A stretch of 64,000 nucleotides of DNA from Ephemerocybe angulata. Its lineage: Eukaryota; Basidiomycota; Agaricomycetes; Agaricales; Psathyrellaceae. Shown in pieces: positions 45,671-58,524 of the stretch. The stretch is taken from the NCBI GenBank assembly GCA_013368325.1, contig JAACJK010000230.1, positions 186,001-250,000 of the forward strand, in the 5' to 3' direction. How positions within the stretch are numbered: the first letter of the stretch is position 1; each line of letters begins with the position of its first letter. The position numbers and the translations under genes are program-made. Below the pieces are notes generated by a model that saw only the letters and a program-made list of their open reading frames with translations, was not told the DNA's origin and made no database searches.

Positions 45671-47889
45671 GAGAGCCGCTCTCGGGCGATCCGAATTCGG
45701 TTTAAGTTTTAAGTTGAACATATCCCGTCATGAGTGATTAATGACGGCACGCGTCAATCGTTGTGAGCGAGACACTGCGAGACACCACAACGAATATCTC
45801 GCACCTATTGCGAAGGCTCGGCTGAGGCCCAGAGCTACGCAAATTGCCCGGATGAGAGGTTGATCGGTGCGCTCTAAGCCTGATTGGGAACTCCATTGAA
45901 TTGATTACCTGGCGTACTGTGTTCCGCCTTAGATGAATGACCCATGCTCATCTGCGGAGTCCATTCTTCGAAACAAATGGCTGGCGTCGCTCATCTGCGT
46001 TGAGCATAACCAGGGGTACGCGTGTGCGATACGAGGCCTCCCCTGCATAGCGGTTGGCATAGCTGAACCCGCAGACCTGACTTAGGGTAAGCTGAGCTTA
46101 CTCTAAGTCAGCCTAGCCCCCAACCCCCAACCCTAATAGGGGTAGTATATGTTAATTTGTATATGTTAATTTATAGTTTTGAAATAGATTCAATGACACC
46201 GGGACAGCGTGAATTGAGATATCGTCGCCCGGCGTGTGATTCGGATATCCGGGTGACTTTAACACAAGAGTTTGCATCCCGCAAGAGCTCCTCACGGTTC
46301 TGCACCATTGTTTGTGCCAAACCTGTGGCTCGGTCAGACCTGACAATGTTCAAGGATGGTGCAGCGCGCAGTCGACGAAAGTAACACCCATCGGTGAGCA
46401 ACATGATGCGAGTGAGAGAACTCACACTCTGTATTCTCCGACTGGAGAGCATGCTAATACACACCCATTTGGGTAGACTCAGAGGTACGTACACACGTAG
46501 GTTGCACTCCCATGCTATTTCTGGCTTTGCGTACGTGAAGCCCTGAGAGCGGAAAAGAAATCAAACAGGTTTCGGTAAGTTCCTGTGCCAAGTCCCAACA
46601 CGGGCCAAACTCGCGCACCGACATCTCGACCAGGATTTAGATGGGTTAGGTAAATAGACAGTGTAGACAGTAGGTATTATGCGATGACGTATATCTGGCC
46701 CAGAGGAGAAATCTTGGTCAAGATTTAAAGCGAGCAAAACGAGAATCAGAATTAGGCGCCCAAGATAAGATAAGCGCTCTCTCGAATTACGCACTTTCAG
46801 CTCAGAAGTACCACTCTGGTGTATGCTTTTACAGCTTAATACGTCTTCTATACGACTGTACTGGTGTAATGGAGAACCCCTGTCACCAAAATCTCAAAAT
46901 GAACACTTGAAAGGAATCTGACCATTCGGGCACTGCACATACGCAGCTCCTGTGTTCGTATCCCACTCCCTTCACGGGGATTCATTCAATGAGTACCAGA
47001 CTTACGGTAGGATACCCGGCTGCGTAAGATGTGATGGAACTGCCTGCCGCTTGTCGGTACGTACACTTGGGGAGCGACGAAATCGCGCATGAAAGATACG
47101 GCACTCTTCCACTCGTATTGGTACTCTCGAAGCAAATGAGACTATTTCTGCCACTATACACCATTTAGATATACACCTGATGGTACTACTTAAATGCAAG
47201 GGTATCCTTGCTGCCCATCCCAGCGACCCCACCTAAGCAAAACTGACTGTCACATCGGCGCTGAAGTGAACGCCGCCTTGTCCTCCCAGTCCCATTCGCT
47301 CAGATCTAGCCCATTCAAACAGGTTTCTCTTCGCTACCCAATGACGTACATACGTAAGTTAGTCCATCAGGCAGCCAGAATATTCACATGTCTTCAGGGC
47401 GATCTTTGTTTGAGTACAGAATCAGCTCCGGACGTGCGATTGCGGCTAGCGTAGACACAGAGTTAAATCCGTGCAATGGTTAACGTAGCTACCCTTTATA
47501 TACACATAGAGTACAGACCCTCCATGTATGAGTGAATATTGAGCGCAGTGAAAGGGAAACTCGACTGGAGCTTCGTTGAGCGCAAGACCACCGAGTCCAT
47601 CCTCCTCGTACCATCGCACGCGAAAGAACTCGATTACCATACTTCAAATTCAGGTACCCGGTCGCAGGCAGTACACAGCCCATCACCCCATCTTTCTCCC
47701 ACTGTCTGGGTTGCCTAGCACTTTTACCGAGATTGCGAGCCAAGGGAGGACGAAGCTCGAGACGCGGAATGCACGGAGACACGAAATAACGATATGGCCA
47801 AGCAAATTGGCATGTCTATTCAACGTAGGTACGTACGGTAATTACATGGAATGGAGCTGGCCGGAGATCTACGGAACTCCAAGATGTGG

Positions 47890-50550
47890 GCGAAGGCGAG
47901 GGAAAAATGGATAAAAGGTGAGCGGACTCACCGAGTTTCGACATCCCTCCATTCCCCTCTCTCCCCTCTTCTGCTTTCATCCTCATGCTCAGTCCCCCAT
48001 CTCCATTTACATTACATACGCTACTCTTCGCTTTACTCGATTCCATCCCCTTTTTGGTCGCCTCTCTGGTGCTGATCGCTGTGCAGACCACGACGACGAC
48101 CGAGCTCGTCGTCGCGTTCGTCTCGATTGATGACATCCTCGGCACCTTTGGCTCACCGTTTAAATTCCTTCCCAGCTGCCACGTCCCACTGTCTCTTATC
48201 GAACACGGCAAGTCCTATATTTCTTTCTTGCCCATCGAAGTCACTGACTTGACCTTCAGTGCCAGGCATTTGGAACAGGAAACCCTGAGGACAGTGAGTA
48301 TGGTTACACTTCCACACGACCAGCCCGCACTTACCATGTCCATTTAGACTTGTCGGCGACCACGACATCGACGTCGATGGCGGGAATTCGTCTTCGTCGG
48401 AAGGCTGGGACGCCTTTTGATATTCTCAGCGATGACACCGAGTGAGGTGGCTATGGAATGGTGAGTAAATATCCTTGGACGGTTTTGACCTCGTGCTCAC
48501 CTTCTCCAACGACGACAGCGACGACAAGTGTCCGTTGTCGTCGATGCGAAGACCCCTCCGCAGCACATCCTCGCTGTCCCGTCACACCCGCCGTCGCATC
48601 TCAACGTCGCCGCGGAGCGTCTCGACCACGTTTCGCAACGTGTAGGGAAATTCAGCCATCCCAGGTTGTGAGGAAGGCCCGAGTAGTCAGGTATGCCGTC
48701 CTGATTGTCGATTTGGACGTGCGCTCACTACGCTTGTCGTCGTCGCAGGCCGGTGGTCGTGTCCATCTTTCGGGTGCTGCGCATGCTGCCCAACGGTGAG
48801 TGGGTCATCAAAGAATGCGCGTACTTTGCTTACCTCTCGTCGTCGTTGTCGACATGTCCAGCTCGTGTGCGCCTTGAGTGAGCACTTGGCACACGCGCCC
48901 CATTCCCCTCCCTCGACGCCGCCGAACCCAGAGGTACGTCGTCGTAATTGTCGATTTTGACGCGTACTCACGGTCCGGTCGTCGTCGTAGGTTGGCGGTG
49001 GGGTGCGGCCATCGCATTCTCCGGCGCGCACTCGCGCTTCTATCGTCGTGGCCGATGTCCTGCTAGGTTGCATTGTATGCCTGTCAACAGTGAGTAGGTT
49101 CGTCAACGAATGCGCGTGCTCAGCTCACCTTTCTTCATCGTCGCGCCCAGATTTTATTGATTAGGCTCCCCCAGCGCCGCCGATCCCAGTCCCGACGCGT
49201 CCGAAACGTGCTGTTCGGTGCGCACGCCAGTCAGGGCCTCGGGATCGTTGTCCCCGGATGTCTACCCAAGCAGTCAGGTAAGCCGTCGTAATCGTCCATT
49301 TCGACGTGCACTCACGCTCCTATCACTGTCGTAGGTCGGTGGCCGATGTCGCCGTCTTCTGGGTATCGTGCGCTGCGCTGCAGCCTGCGCATCTGGGTCC
49401 GTGAGTGGGTTCCTTGAAAAATATGTGCGCTGCGCTTACTCACCATTTTCAGACTCGTCCTTAAGCTTTACGAGGCCCGCACTCACTCGACGGGGTCGTG
49501 TACGCCATATCTAGTCAGTGGGTTTGCCGTGATCGATTGTAGGGAGTCGTCGCTCAACGTTGCCGTGTGCGCGACGCGGGGTCACGGCCATGCAGTGGTC
49601 GTAGGTGGTTGGTCGGTGGTCCCGTCGGTCTCGGGGCCCGTGAACCGCATGCTGGAATGTGATGTGTGCCTGGCGCTAACCGGTGAGTGGATTTTTCAAT
49701 GAATGCGCGCATTTTGCTCACCTGTTGGTCGATTTTCGGCTAGCCCGTACCAACTTGGGGAATCACACTGGTCGTGCACACCATCGCCGGCCATGGGGTT
49801 TGTCTTGGTGCACGATCTTGCCGTCGTCTTGAAGCCCCGGAATGCGCGATATCAAAGCGGGAGTGAGTGCTGGAACAATGGTAAGTCGCTTGGTTGCTGC
49901 ATATGGGAGGTGTACTCACTCTGACTTGCAGGCCTGGTGTATTTCCTTGCCCGTCGGCTGGCCTTACGTTCACGCCGGCAAAGCCTTGACCACTGCGTAA
50001 ATCGGTCTGGGCGAAGGTCAGTCACTCGCTTGATGCCTATGCGAGATGTACTGACCCTTGACTCTGGCTTTCCCTTGCAGACGACGCCCAGTTCTTCGCG
50101 CTCTTCCAACACCCCGTAACTCGTCTGGCCAAAGGTAAGTATACGCCGCATATGCATCCCACGAGTGGCTCACTCGCTCATAGATGGATTTTCATCCATG
50201 GGCGATTCGGGACCTCACCCCTCGTCGTCGTCGTGCCCGAGTGCTCGTGCACTCCCAGACGACTAGAGAGTGTACCTGCGCGCCGTGCGCTGTTTCAAAG
50301 TCAGTCCTCACAGCCCCCTGCAGCCCGTACATCGCCATCCACCATCGTCGTTCTGGCGATAATGCCCGGTTCAAAGTGAACGCTTGGTTGAGCTCGGCTG
50401 CCCCGTCTCGCAGTGAGCGAGCCGTGCAGCGGATGCGCAAGTCGGCGGAAGGGCAGGAAAGAGGCGTCGAGAATCGGGGAGAGAGGGTCGGCCGAGGGTA
50501 AGAGTCGGTAGCATTTGATGTATCGCGTCGGCGCGTCTGTTTGTATATGG
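47890..50550 (+). other. locus M2 in U3
   Basis: The same multi-intron locus, displaced by 10,628 bp from U2. It lies outside the error-prone part of U3 and looks identical to its neighbours. Confidence 0.45.
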
Positions 50551-50769
50551 CTGTGATCAAGATGGATTCGGGAGACGTGTCTCGCTACGAAAACTTGTAC
50601 TGTACTGCTAGGGATAAAGGCGTAACATCGAAAGAAAGGGCTCGGCACGAAAAGGGGCAAGGGCCATAGATTCAAACAGTGCACAACAGAGGCGCCGGCG
50701 GATCAGCTGTGCTCGCTGCCAGCGTCTCCTCGTCCGATAATTGTACGCGTTGGCCAGCCCAACGAGAAG

Positions 50770-52557
50770 ATGCGGGCCAAATCCATACTCTCCTTAACGA
50801 CTCTCCCTTTTCGCAATGGATACGCCTTCGCCGTGCTCGTCGCCATCGTCTTCATGCAGGCCGGGTTTCACTCAGGGCGGCGTGACAAGAGGGAGCTTCT
50901 GCTCGTAACACCCGAGATCCAAGAAGCCCTGAAGCAGCCGCTTCAGGCGCTGGGCGGCGCACGCGGGCGAGGCGTCGTGGAAGAACACCCCATCCCCAAG
51001 TTGATGGAGCAGGCGGAGGAGCGCTACCGGAAGAAGCTTGCACGGCAGTCCAAGACATTCAAGAGCGCGGTGGCCGAGTACAAGAGGAAATACCGCCGCC
51101 CGCCGCCGAAGGGCTTCTATGAATGGTGGACGTTCGCGCAGAAGCACCAGGTGAAGATGGTGGATGAATACGACGGCTTGATGAGCGATTTGGACCCGTT
51201 CTGGGGGCTGAGTGGGGCGGAGCTGAGGCGCAGGGCTAAGCAGGTGCGTTTTGTGATGGATTTATCTGTTTTTGGCTGACCTGCTGTAGGCTGCCGAGTT
51301 TCCTAGTGTGGACCTTGTGAGGGTGCGGGACGGAAAGGCAGAGTCGGTGAATCTGAACGGGCAAGGCGTCAGTGGGCGCGCCGAGGGGTTCCGCTTGATG
51401 CTCGAGCGGTTCCAGTCCAAGGTCTGTCGCTGACATGCATCGAATCCTGCGTCTACTGACATTGTTGACAGCTTCCTTCTCTCGACTTCCCTATCAATGT
51501 CAAGTCCGAGAACCGTGTGCTGGTACCCTGGGAGCACATCACGTACCCTAATATGACCGTCCAGGACTCGTCGAAAGGCCTCTCGTCAGTGCTGCACGAG
51601 CCGTTCCGCCCAGATTGGGCCGGGCAGGGCACGACATGGGACAAATGGCGACGCACCTGTCACCCAGACTCAGCCGCACGGCGCATCTTCTCCTCCCTAC
51701 GTAGTGCATTCCGCCTCCAAAACGTCAACTACTTTGAAAGCGACGGCTCACCCGGAGACGACTTCGCCTTCACCCCAACGCCAGCGTCGGACCTGAACTT
51801 CTGCGACCACCCCGAGGCGCACACCGAGCAGGGCCATTTCTACACCGACTTCCGCCCCATCCCCGTGCTGTACCCCATATTCAGCCCGGCCAAGGCACAG
51901 GGGTTCCTCGACATCCGGATTCCCAGCCACTACTACTTCGGCAACACCCCGCGGTACACGTACGGATACGACTCCGTGAACCTGGAGATGAGGGGCATCG
52001 ATTCGGCGGAGGTGCCATGGGAGCAGAAGGAGGACAAGGTGTTCTGGAGGGGCGCGTCTACGGGCGGGGGAAACCACCCCCAAGGCTTCGCATCCCACTT
52101 CCACCGGCACCGCTTCCTCCAGATGACCTCTGACACATCCGACCGTATCAACAGGACAGTGACGTTTGCCGATCCCCCTGACTCGAGTCACTACGTTGCG
52201 GCGAGCGTGCCTGTGGCGAAGCTGAACGAGGAGGTTATGGACACGGCGTTTACGAAGGCCGTGTCTGCAGACAGCTATCCTGGCGGCGAGAGCGAGCTGA
52301 AGAGCCTGCACCGGTTCGCAGACGCGGTGCCCCTCGGGCGCCACTGGGCGTATAAGTATCGAGCCTTGGTGAGTCGGGCCTCGCGCTGTGGCTGTGTTCA
52401 TGGAACGAACTTTCAGCGTTTTTTCATAGGTGCTTTTTCACACGGCACCCTTCATCCTGGCCCCGGCGAGCAGAGGGACGCCATAGCGTCCCCCTACCCA
52501 CCGGAGCCGAAGGGGCGTACACTACTGACTACGTTAATTACTGACTACGGGAGGTAG
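50770..52557 (+). CDS. truncated GT90 glycosyltransferase, copy 4
   Basis: Looks identical to copy 2 over all three exons, including the membrane segment, the FWRGASTGGG block and the splice donor after HWAYKYRAL at about 52,368. The read-through tail ends at 52,557. No frameshift is present. Confidence 0.75.
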
Positions 52558-52868
52558 GTAAACACGAACATGGGGCAACGGGGGAGGCGAGATACAAGGC
52601 ACGACGAGGTGAGTGGCGAGCAGGCAACGGGAGTGCGGGAGCAACGAGGTGAGTGGCGAGCAGGCAACGGGAGTGCGGGAGCAACGAGGGGAGTGGCGAG
52701 CCTGGGAGCATGGTAACGGACGGACGGCAGGGAAGGATACTGACGATAGAAGGAACCTGCACGGTATATATACTCCAAGGTGCGGGTCTTGTTTGTGTGT
52801 TACGTTCTGTTGAATATCCTTGGCTGCTGACGGACTCGGACGTGTTGCGGACGTGTCCAAGCGAACTG

Positions 52869-53616
52869 GAGTCCGGGTTCGATGCATATTTCCAGATCCC
52901 GGCACCTTTTGCCCAAGACTGATATCATCACCGGCAGGATCACCCTCGGTGGGCGTCTGGGTTAGACCTCCGTCAGCAGAGGGCGCGGGAAAGGCGCTCC
53001 AGCCAAAAAGGAAGTAGCCCCTGACAAGAAATTTCCGGCCAGGCGACGATACCGCTCGCGCAAGCACAAGGGAGTGGTTCAACTTTGAATAGGAGTTTAG
53101 AATGCCAAAACTAATGTTCACTAAGCTAGCTACAGGCCATCCGACCGATCTAGGAACAGGCGCAGAAAAGGCTTGAAGCTAGCTGCGACGTGGCTGCGCG
53201 GTAACAATGTGATATGCAGCGAGGGCGCCAAGGGCGCTTATTCGCTTGCACGTCACACATCCTGGCTCTTCCCAGGGCTACCCTTCATCATTGCTACAAG
53301 GCTACCTAGTGGCTAAGTTATCTCAGGTAACCTAGTTTGAATTGATTCTCTCAAGCTATCCTAATCTATCTTTACCCAAGGAACTATGATATGAGTGAGC
53401 CTTCGTCCCCCTGCAGGTTACATACGCCCACTCGACCCTGCACTCGCCCTCTTTGCGCCCTCTCCCGGCCGGATTAGGATGGGGTCCGCTCCCGGGCTCT
53501 CGGGCGGCCTGGATCAGAGAGGGATCAGGCAGTGATCCAGGTGGCCGTGCCGGACGCTCGGCATCCTTTTGGGGTTAAGATGCCTGGATCTGGAAATATG
53601 CATCGAACGGTGCCTC
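52869..53616. mobile_element. TIR element, Mutator-like (U4, internal 23-bp deletion)
   Basis: The U4 copy, 748 bp, with the same 23-bp deletion as U3 near 53,178. Both ends and AGCGAACTG duplications are present. Confidence 0.78.
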
Positions 53617-54054
53617 AGCGAACTGTTCCGCGAGGTCTGGACCTCCCCTCTCAAGTTTCGGCATCACTGCCTATTATTTTCCCTACCTCCCCTTCATGTC
53701 TGTAGGTCAAAGCTATAATATATTGGTTGGTTGAGCATACCCCGCGCCCCCTTTTACCGCTCCAAATCGACTTATTTCTAAGGAAAGGAGGATACTCGAG
53801 CTTACGATCCGGGGGTATCAGATATTGGCGGGAAGCCTTGTCGTAACCGCTGAGCATACCTCGCCAATTGAAAATATGGGGGGACTCGGTATAATCCTTC
53901 TCGCAGCTACTCAGTAGGCTCACCGACCGTGCTATAGTTTAATTGCGTAGCTTGGCTCTTGCCTCGGGCTGAGGGAGAGCGCATTCGCTCTGCATTCCTG
54001 ATTTAGGTGACGCCGGATCTCCTAAGCGATTGACAGGCCTCCGCACGAGTCTCC

Positions 54055-56310
54055 GGAACCCACAATGACACGACAAATATTTCCAAGTCCGAACGAGCTG
54101 CCACAGGTCCCCCTTCGATATTCCCACCTCCTTTACAGTCTCTCCCATACCCACCCATTCTGCTTGTCGCCCCTCAGCCAAGTCCTCCACGTTACCCATG
54201 CTCCCTTCTTCGTACGTCCTCGTTGCCCAGCGTCTCCCTTCGCTCACCGGACGCCAAGAAATTGAATTTAGGAAATCCTGGCCGGTTCTCCTCTCGCTCA
54301 GCGCCCTGGGCATCGCCAAGTCATCCACTCGAATATAGGAGGTCGTCTTAGCAGGAGGGATAGACCATTGTGCCCCAGAGAAGTACGTCTTGTCATGCCC
54401 GTTTTCCGGAAACTCCAATATCATGGTTAGGACATTCCTCTCGCAGGTCACGACGCCGCCGCCAAGTCACTCCACACCCTTGGACCGTTTCCCGGACGCT
54501 CAAATATCAATTTTCGAACCCAGGACGCTTCGACTATATCCGTGGTGAGCTCTCACTATCATCACCTTCATCCATTAGCTGACCGTCGACAAATGCCCTC
54601 CAGAATCTGCCACAACTACGCGCCTTGCAGTACGAAACGTAAGTCTCGATGCATACTTGACATATATATCCCGAATCTGACGCACTTTCTATTGCAGTTC
54701 AGTTTCTATATGACTCCCCTGAAGACCAAGGTACGTCCGATTGTTTAGGCCCGTTTCCCGGACGCTGAAATATCGTGTTTCCGACTTTCTCGGGCTTATT
54801 CCTCCCTGCACGAGTCCACGAAATTCCATCATGTCGGGCACATTGCCATGCACACCCTTCCATCTCAGCGACACCTGCGTGCGTACTGCACTTGCCGGAA
54901 GCCGAGATATTAAATTTTGACACCTCCATCGCCAGGTAGACGTCCGCCGGCCTCTCACGATGTCGGGAATGGTAAGTTACCCTTTCAATACCAGCCGCGC
55001 CTACTGTCCTAACGCCTTTCTATTTGTTCCGGTACGGGCAGCACTCGCGTACCCAGGGCCAAGGTACGATCATACTCGCCCCATATGTCCCTCTTTCCGG
55101 AAACTCATAGATCGTATTTAGACATGTCTCGTGCCCGGCGCAAAGCGCCGGGGCCTCAGGCATGCTCATCCTCACACTGGCCTCCTCTGAAGTCCAAGGT
55201 ACGTCTGATTGTTTAGACCCATTTCCCGGACGCTGAAATATCATGTTTCCGACTTTCTCGGGCTCATTGCCATGCACACCCATCCATCTCAACGACGCCT
55301 GTGTATGTACTGCACTTTCCGGAAGCAGAGATATTAAATTTTGACATCCCCATCGCCAGGTAGACGTCCGCCGGCCTCTCACGTCGCGAATAGTAAGTTG
55401 CCCTTTTGATACAACGGCGGTTACTGTACTGACACCTTTTCTAGCCAGCCGCGTACTTACGACCCTCGCAGAAGCAGTCCCAAGGTACGTTTCCACCCCA
55501 TTCTATATCTCCCTCTTGCCGGAAGCTCACAGATTGCATTTAGACCTGCTGGGGGTTATGGTTGGCGGGAGGTTCACGGATGAAATTCCCGCGCAAGTGA
55601 TCTCCGCTTTCGTCGGACGGCTATTGGAAATTGACATATTCCCCATAGAACTGAGAATTGGAGCCAATTACAGGCGTTTTGTGGGCTGGGTACAGTCATA
55701 TGATGTCTTATACAGCGTTAGGGCACTCCAGATTTCCACATAAAAGACAAAAAGTGGCTTGGGAGCGGTTTTGGAGGGGTAAGGTCATTGATCACAAGGT
55801 TTTTACACTCTAACAGACACATTCCTCCAATTTATATTCTCAGATTTGGTAGAATTGGCCTAACTGTTGTTTAAAACAGTCCCTGAGCTTCTGAAACCCA
55901 CACTTGACCTCGAGAGGCCAGAAAGCGTTGAGGAAGCTTAGATTCGTACCGCGGGAGTTCTTTGAGACTCCGATTCGGAATCTTCCGAAAGGCCCCTAAC
56001 TTTCGACTTACCTCCAGGGCCCCTTCTGAACGTCTTTACGACTTTAAATCCAGGTATTGGACTTAATAAGCCTCCGCTAGCTCAGATATACATTTAATTT
56101 GGCCATATCTAAGCATATAAGGCTTGGAGGCCACCGTCATTTTGGCCCCCATCACGCGCATGGGAACAATTTCATCCGTGAACCTCCCGCCAACCATAGG
56201 GGGTGCACGGCGCAAAGCACCGTGCCCCCGCACATACTCGTCCTTACGTTGACCGCGCTCGCTCTGCACTCCCCTGGCGTTCTCTGACCTTTCCATGCCA
56301 GCAGTGTGAG
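54055..56310 (+). other. locus M1 in U4
   Basis: Same as in U2, with the 642-bp element at 55,557-56,198. No frame or domain recognised. Confidence 0.4.
55557..56198. mobile_element. 642-bp TIR element (U4)
   Basis: The U4 copy with intact TIRs and GGGGGT duplications (55,551-55,556 and 56,199-56,204). It differs from U2 by isolated single-base changes. Confidence 0.85.
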
Positions 56311-58524
56311 AGCCGCTCTCGGGCGATCCGAATTCGGTTTAAGTTTTAAGTTGAACATATCCCGTCATGAGTGATTAATGACGGCACGCGTCAATCGTTG
56401 TGAGCGAGACACTGCGAGACACCACAACGAATATCTCGCACCTATTGCGAAGGCTCGGCTGAGGCCCAGAGCTACGCAAATTGCCCGGATGAGAGGTTGA
56501 TCGGTGCGCTCTAAGCCTGATTGGGAACTCCATTGAATTGATTACCTGGCGTACTGTGTTCCGCCTTAGATGAATGACCCATGCTCATCTGCGGAGTCCA
56601 TTCTTCGAAACAAATGGCTGGCGTCGCTCATCTGCGTTGAGCATAACCAGGGGTACGCGTGTGCGATACGAGGCCTCCCCTGCATAGCGGTTGGCATAGC
56701 TGAACCCGCAGACCTGACTTAGGGTAAGCTGAGCTTACTCTAAGTCAGCCTAGCCCCCAACCCCCAACCCTAATAGGGGTAGTATATGTTAATTTGTATA
56801 TGTTAATTTATAGTTTTGAAATAGATTCAATGACACCGGGACAGCGTGAATTGAGATATCGTCGCCCGGCGTGTGATTCGGATATCCGGGTGACTTTAAC
56901 ACAAGAGTTTGCATCCCGCAAGAGCTCCTCACGGTTCTGCACCATTGTTTGTGCCAAACCTGTGGCTCGGTCAGACCTGACAATGTTCAAGGATGGTGCA
57001 GCGCGCAGTCGACGAAAGTAACACCCATCGGTGAGCAACATGATGCGAGTGAGAGAACTCACACTCTGTATTCTCCGACTGGAGAGCATGCTAATACACA
57101 CCCATTTGGGTAGACTCAGAGGTACGTACACACGTAGGTTGCACTCCCATGCTATTTCTGGCTTTGCGTACGTGAAGCCCTGAGAGCGGAAAAGAAATCA
57201 AACAGGTTTCGGTAAGTTCCTGTGCCAAGTCCCAACACGGGCCAAACTCGCGCACCGACATCTCGACCAGGATTTAGATGGGTTAGGTAAATAGACAGTG
57301 TAGACAGTAGGTATTATGCGATGACGTATATCTGGCCCAGAGGAGAAATCTTGGTCAAGATTTAAAGCGAGCAAAACGAGAATCAGAATTAGGCGCCCAA
57401 GATAAGATAAGCGCTCTCTCGAATTACGCACTTTCAGCTCAGAAGTACCACTCTGGTGTATGCTTTTACAGCTTAATACGTCTTCTATACGACTGTACTG
57501 GTGTAATGGAGAACCCCTGTCACCAAAATCTCAAAATGAACACTTGAAAGGAATCTGACCATTCGGGCACTGCACATACGCAGCTCCTGTGTTCGTATCC
57601 CACTCCCTTCACGGGGATTCATTCAATGAGTACCAGACTTACGGTAGGATACCCGGCTGCGTAAGATGTGATGGAACTGCCTGCCGCTTGTCGGTACGTA
57701 CACTTGGGGAGCGACGAAATCGCGCATGAAAGATACGGCACTCTTCCACTCGTATTGGTACTCTCGAAGCAAATGAGACTATTTCTGCCACTATACACCA
57801 TTTAGATATACACCTGATGGTACTACTTAAATGCAAGGGTATCCTTGCTGCCCATCCCAGCGACCCCACCTAAGCAAAACTGACTGTCACATCGGCGCTG
57901 AAGTGAACGCCGCCTTGTCCTCCCAGTCCCATTCGCTCAGATCTAGCCCATTCAAACAGGTTTCTCTTCGCTACCCAATGACGTACATACGTAAGTTAGT
58001 CCATCAGGCAGCCAGAATATTCACATGTCTTCAGGGCGATCTTTGTTTGAGTACAGAATCAGCTCCGGACGTGCGATTGCGGCTAGCGTAGACACAGAGT
58101 TAAATCCGTGCAATGGTTAACGTAGCTACCCTTTATATACACATAGAGTACAGACCCTCCATGTATGAGTGAATATTGAGCGCAGTGAAAGGGAAACTCG
58201 ACTGGAGCTTCGTTGAGCGCAAGACCACCGAGTCCATCCTCCTCGTACCATCGCACGCGAAAGAACTCGATTACCATACTTCAAATTCAGGTACCCGGTC
58301 GCAGGCAGTACACAGCCCATCACCCCATCTTTCTCCCACTGTCTGGGTTGCCTAGCACTTTTACCGAGATTGCGAGCCAAGGGAGGACGAAGCTCGAGAC
58401 GCGGAATGCACGGAGACACGAAATAACGATATGGCCAAGCAAATTGGCATGTCTATTCAACGTAGGTACGTACGGTAATTACATGGAATGGAGCTGGCCG
58501 GAGATCTACGGAACTCCAAGATGT

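Larger units (their letters stand above)
40022..50649 (+). repeat. tandem unit U3 (10,628 bp)
   Basis: A complete unit. It is 32 bp shorter than U2, fully explained by a shared 23-bp deletion (also in U4) and nine single-base losses in same-base runs between 41,272 and 45,160. The other 6.7 kb appears identical to the neighbours by eye. Confidence 0.92.
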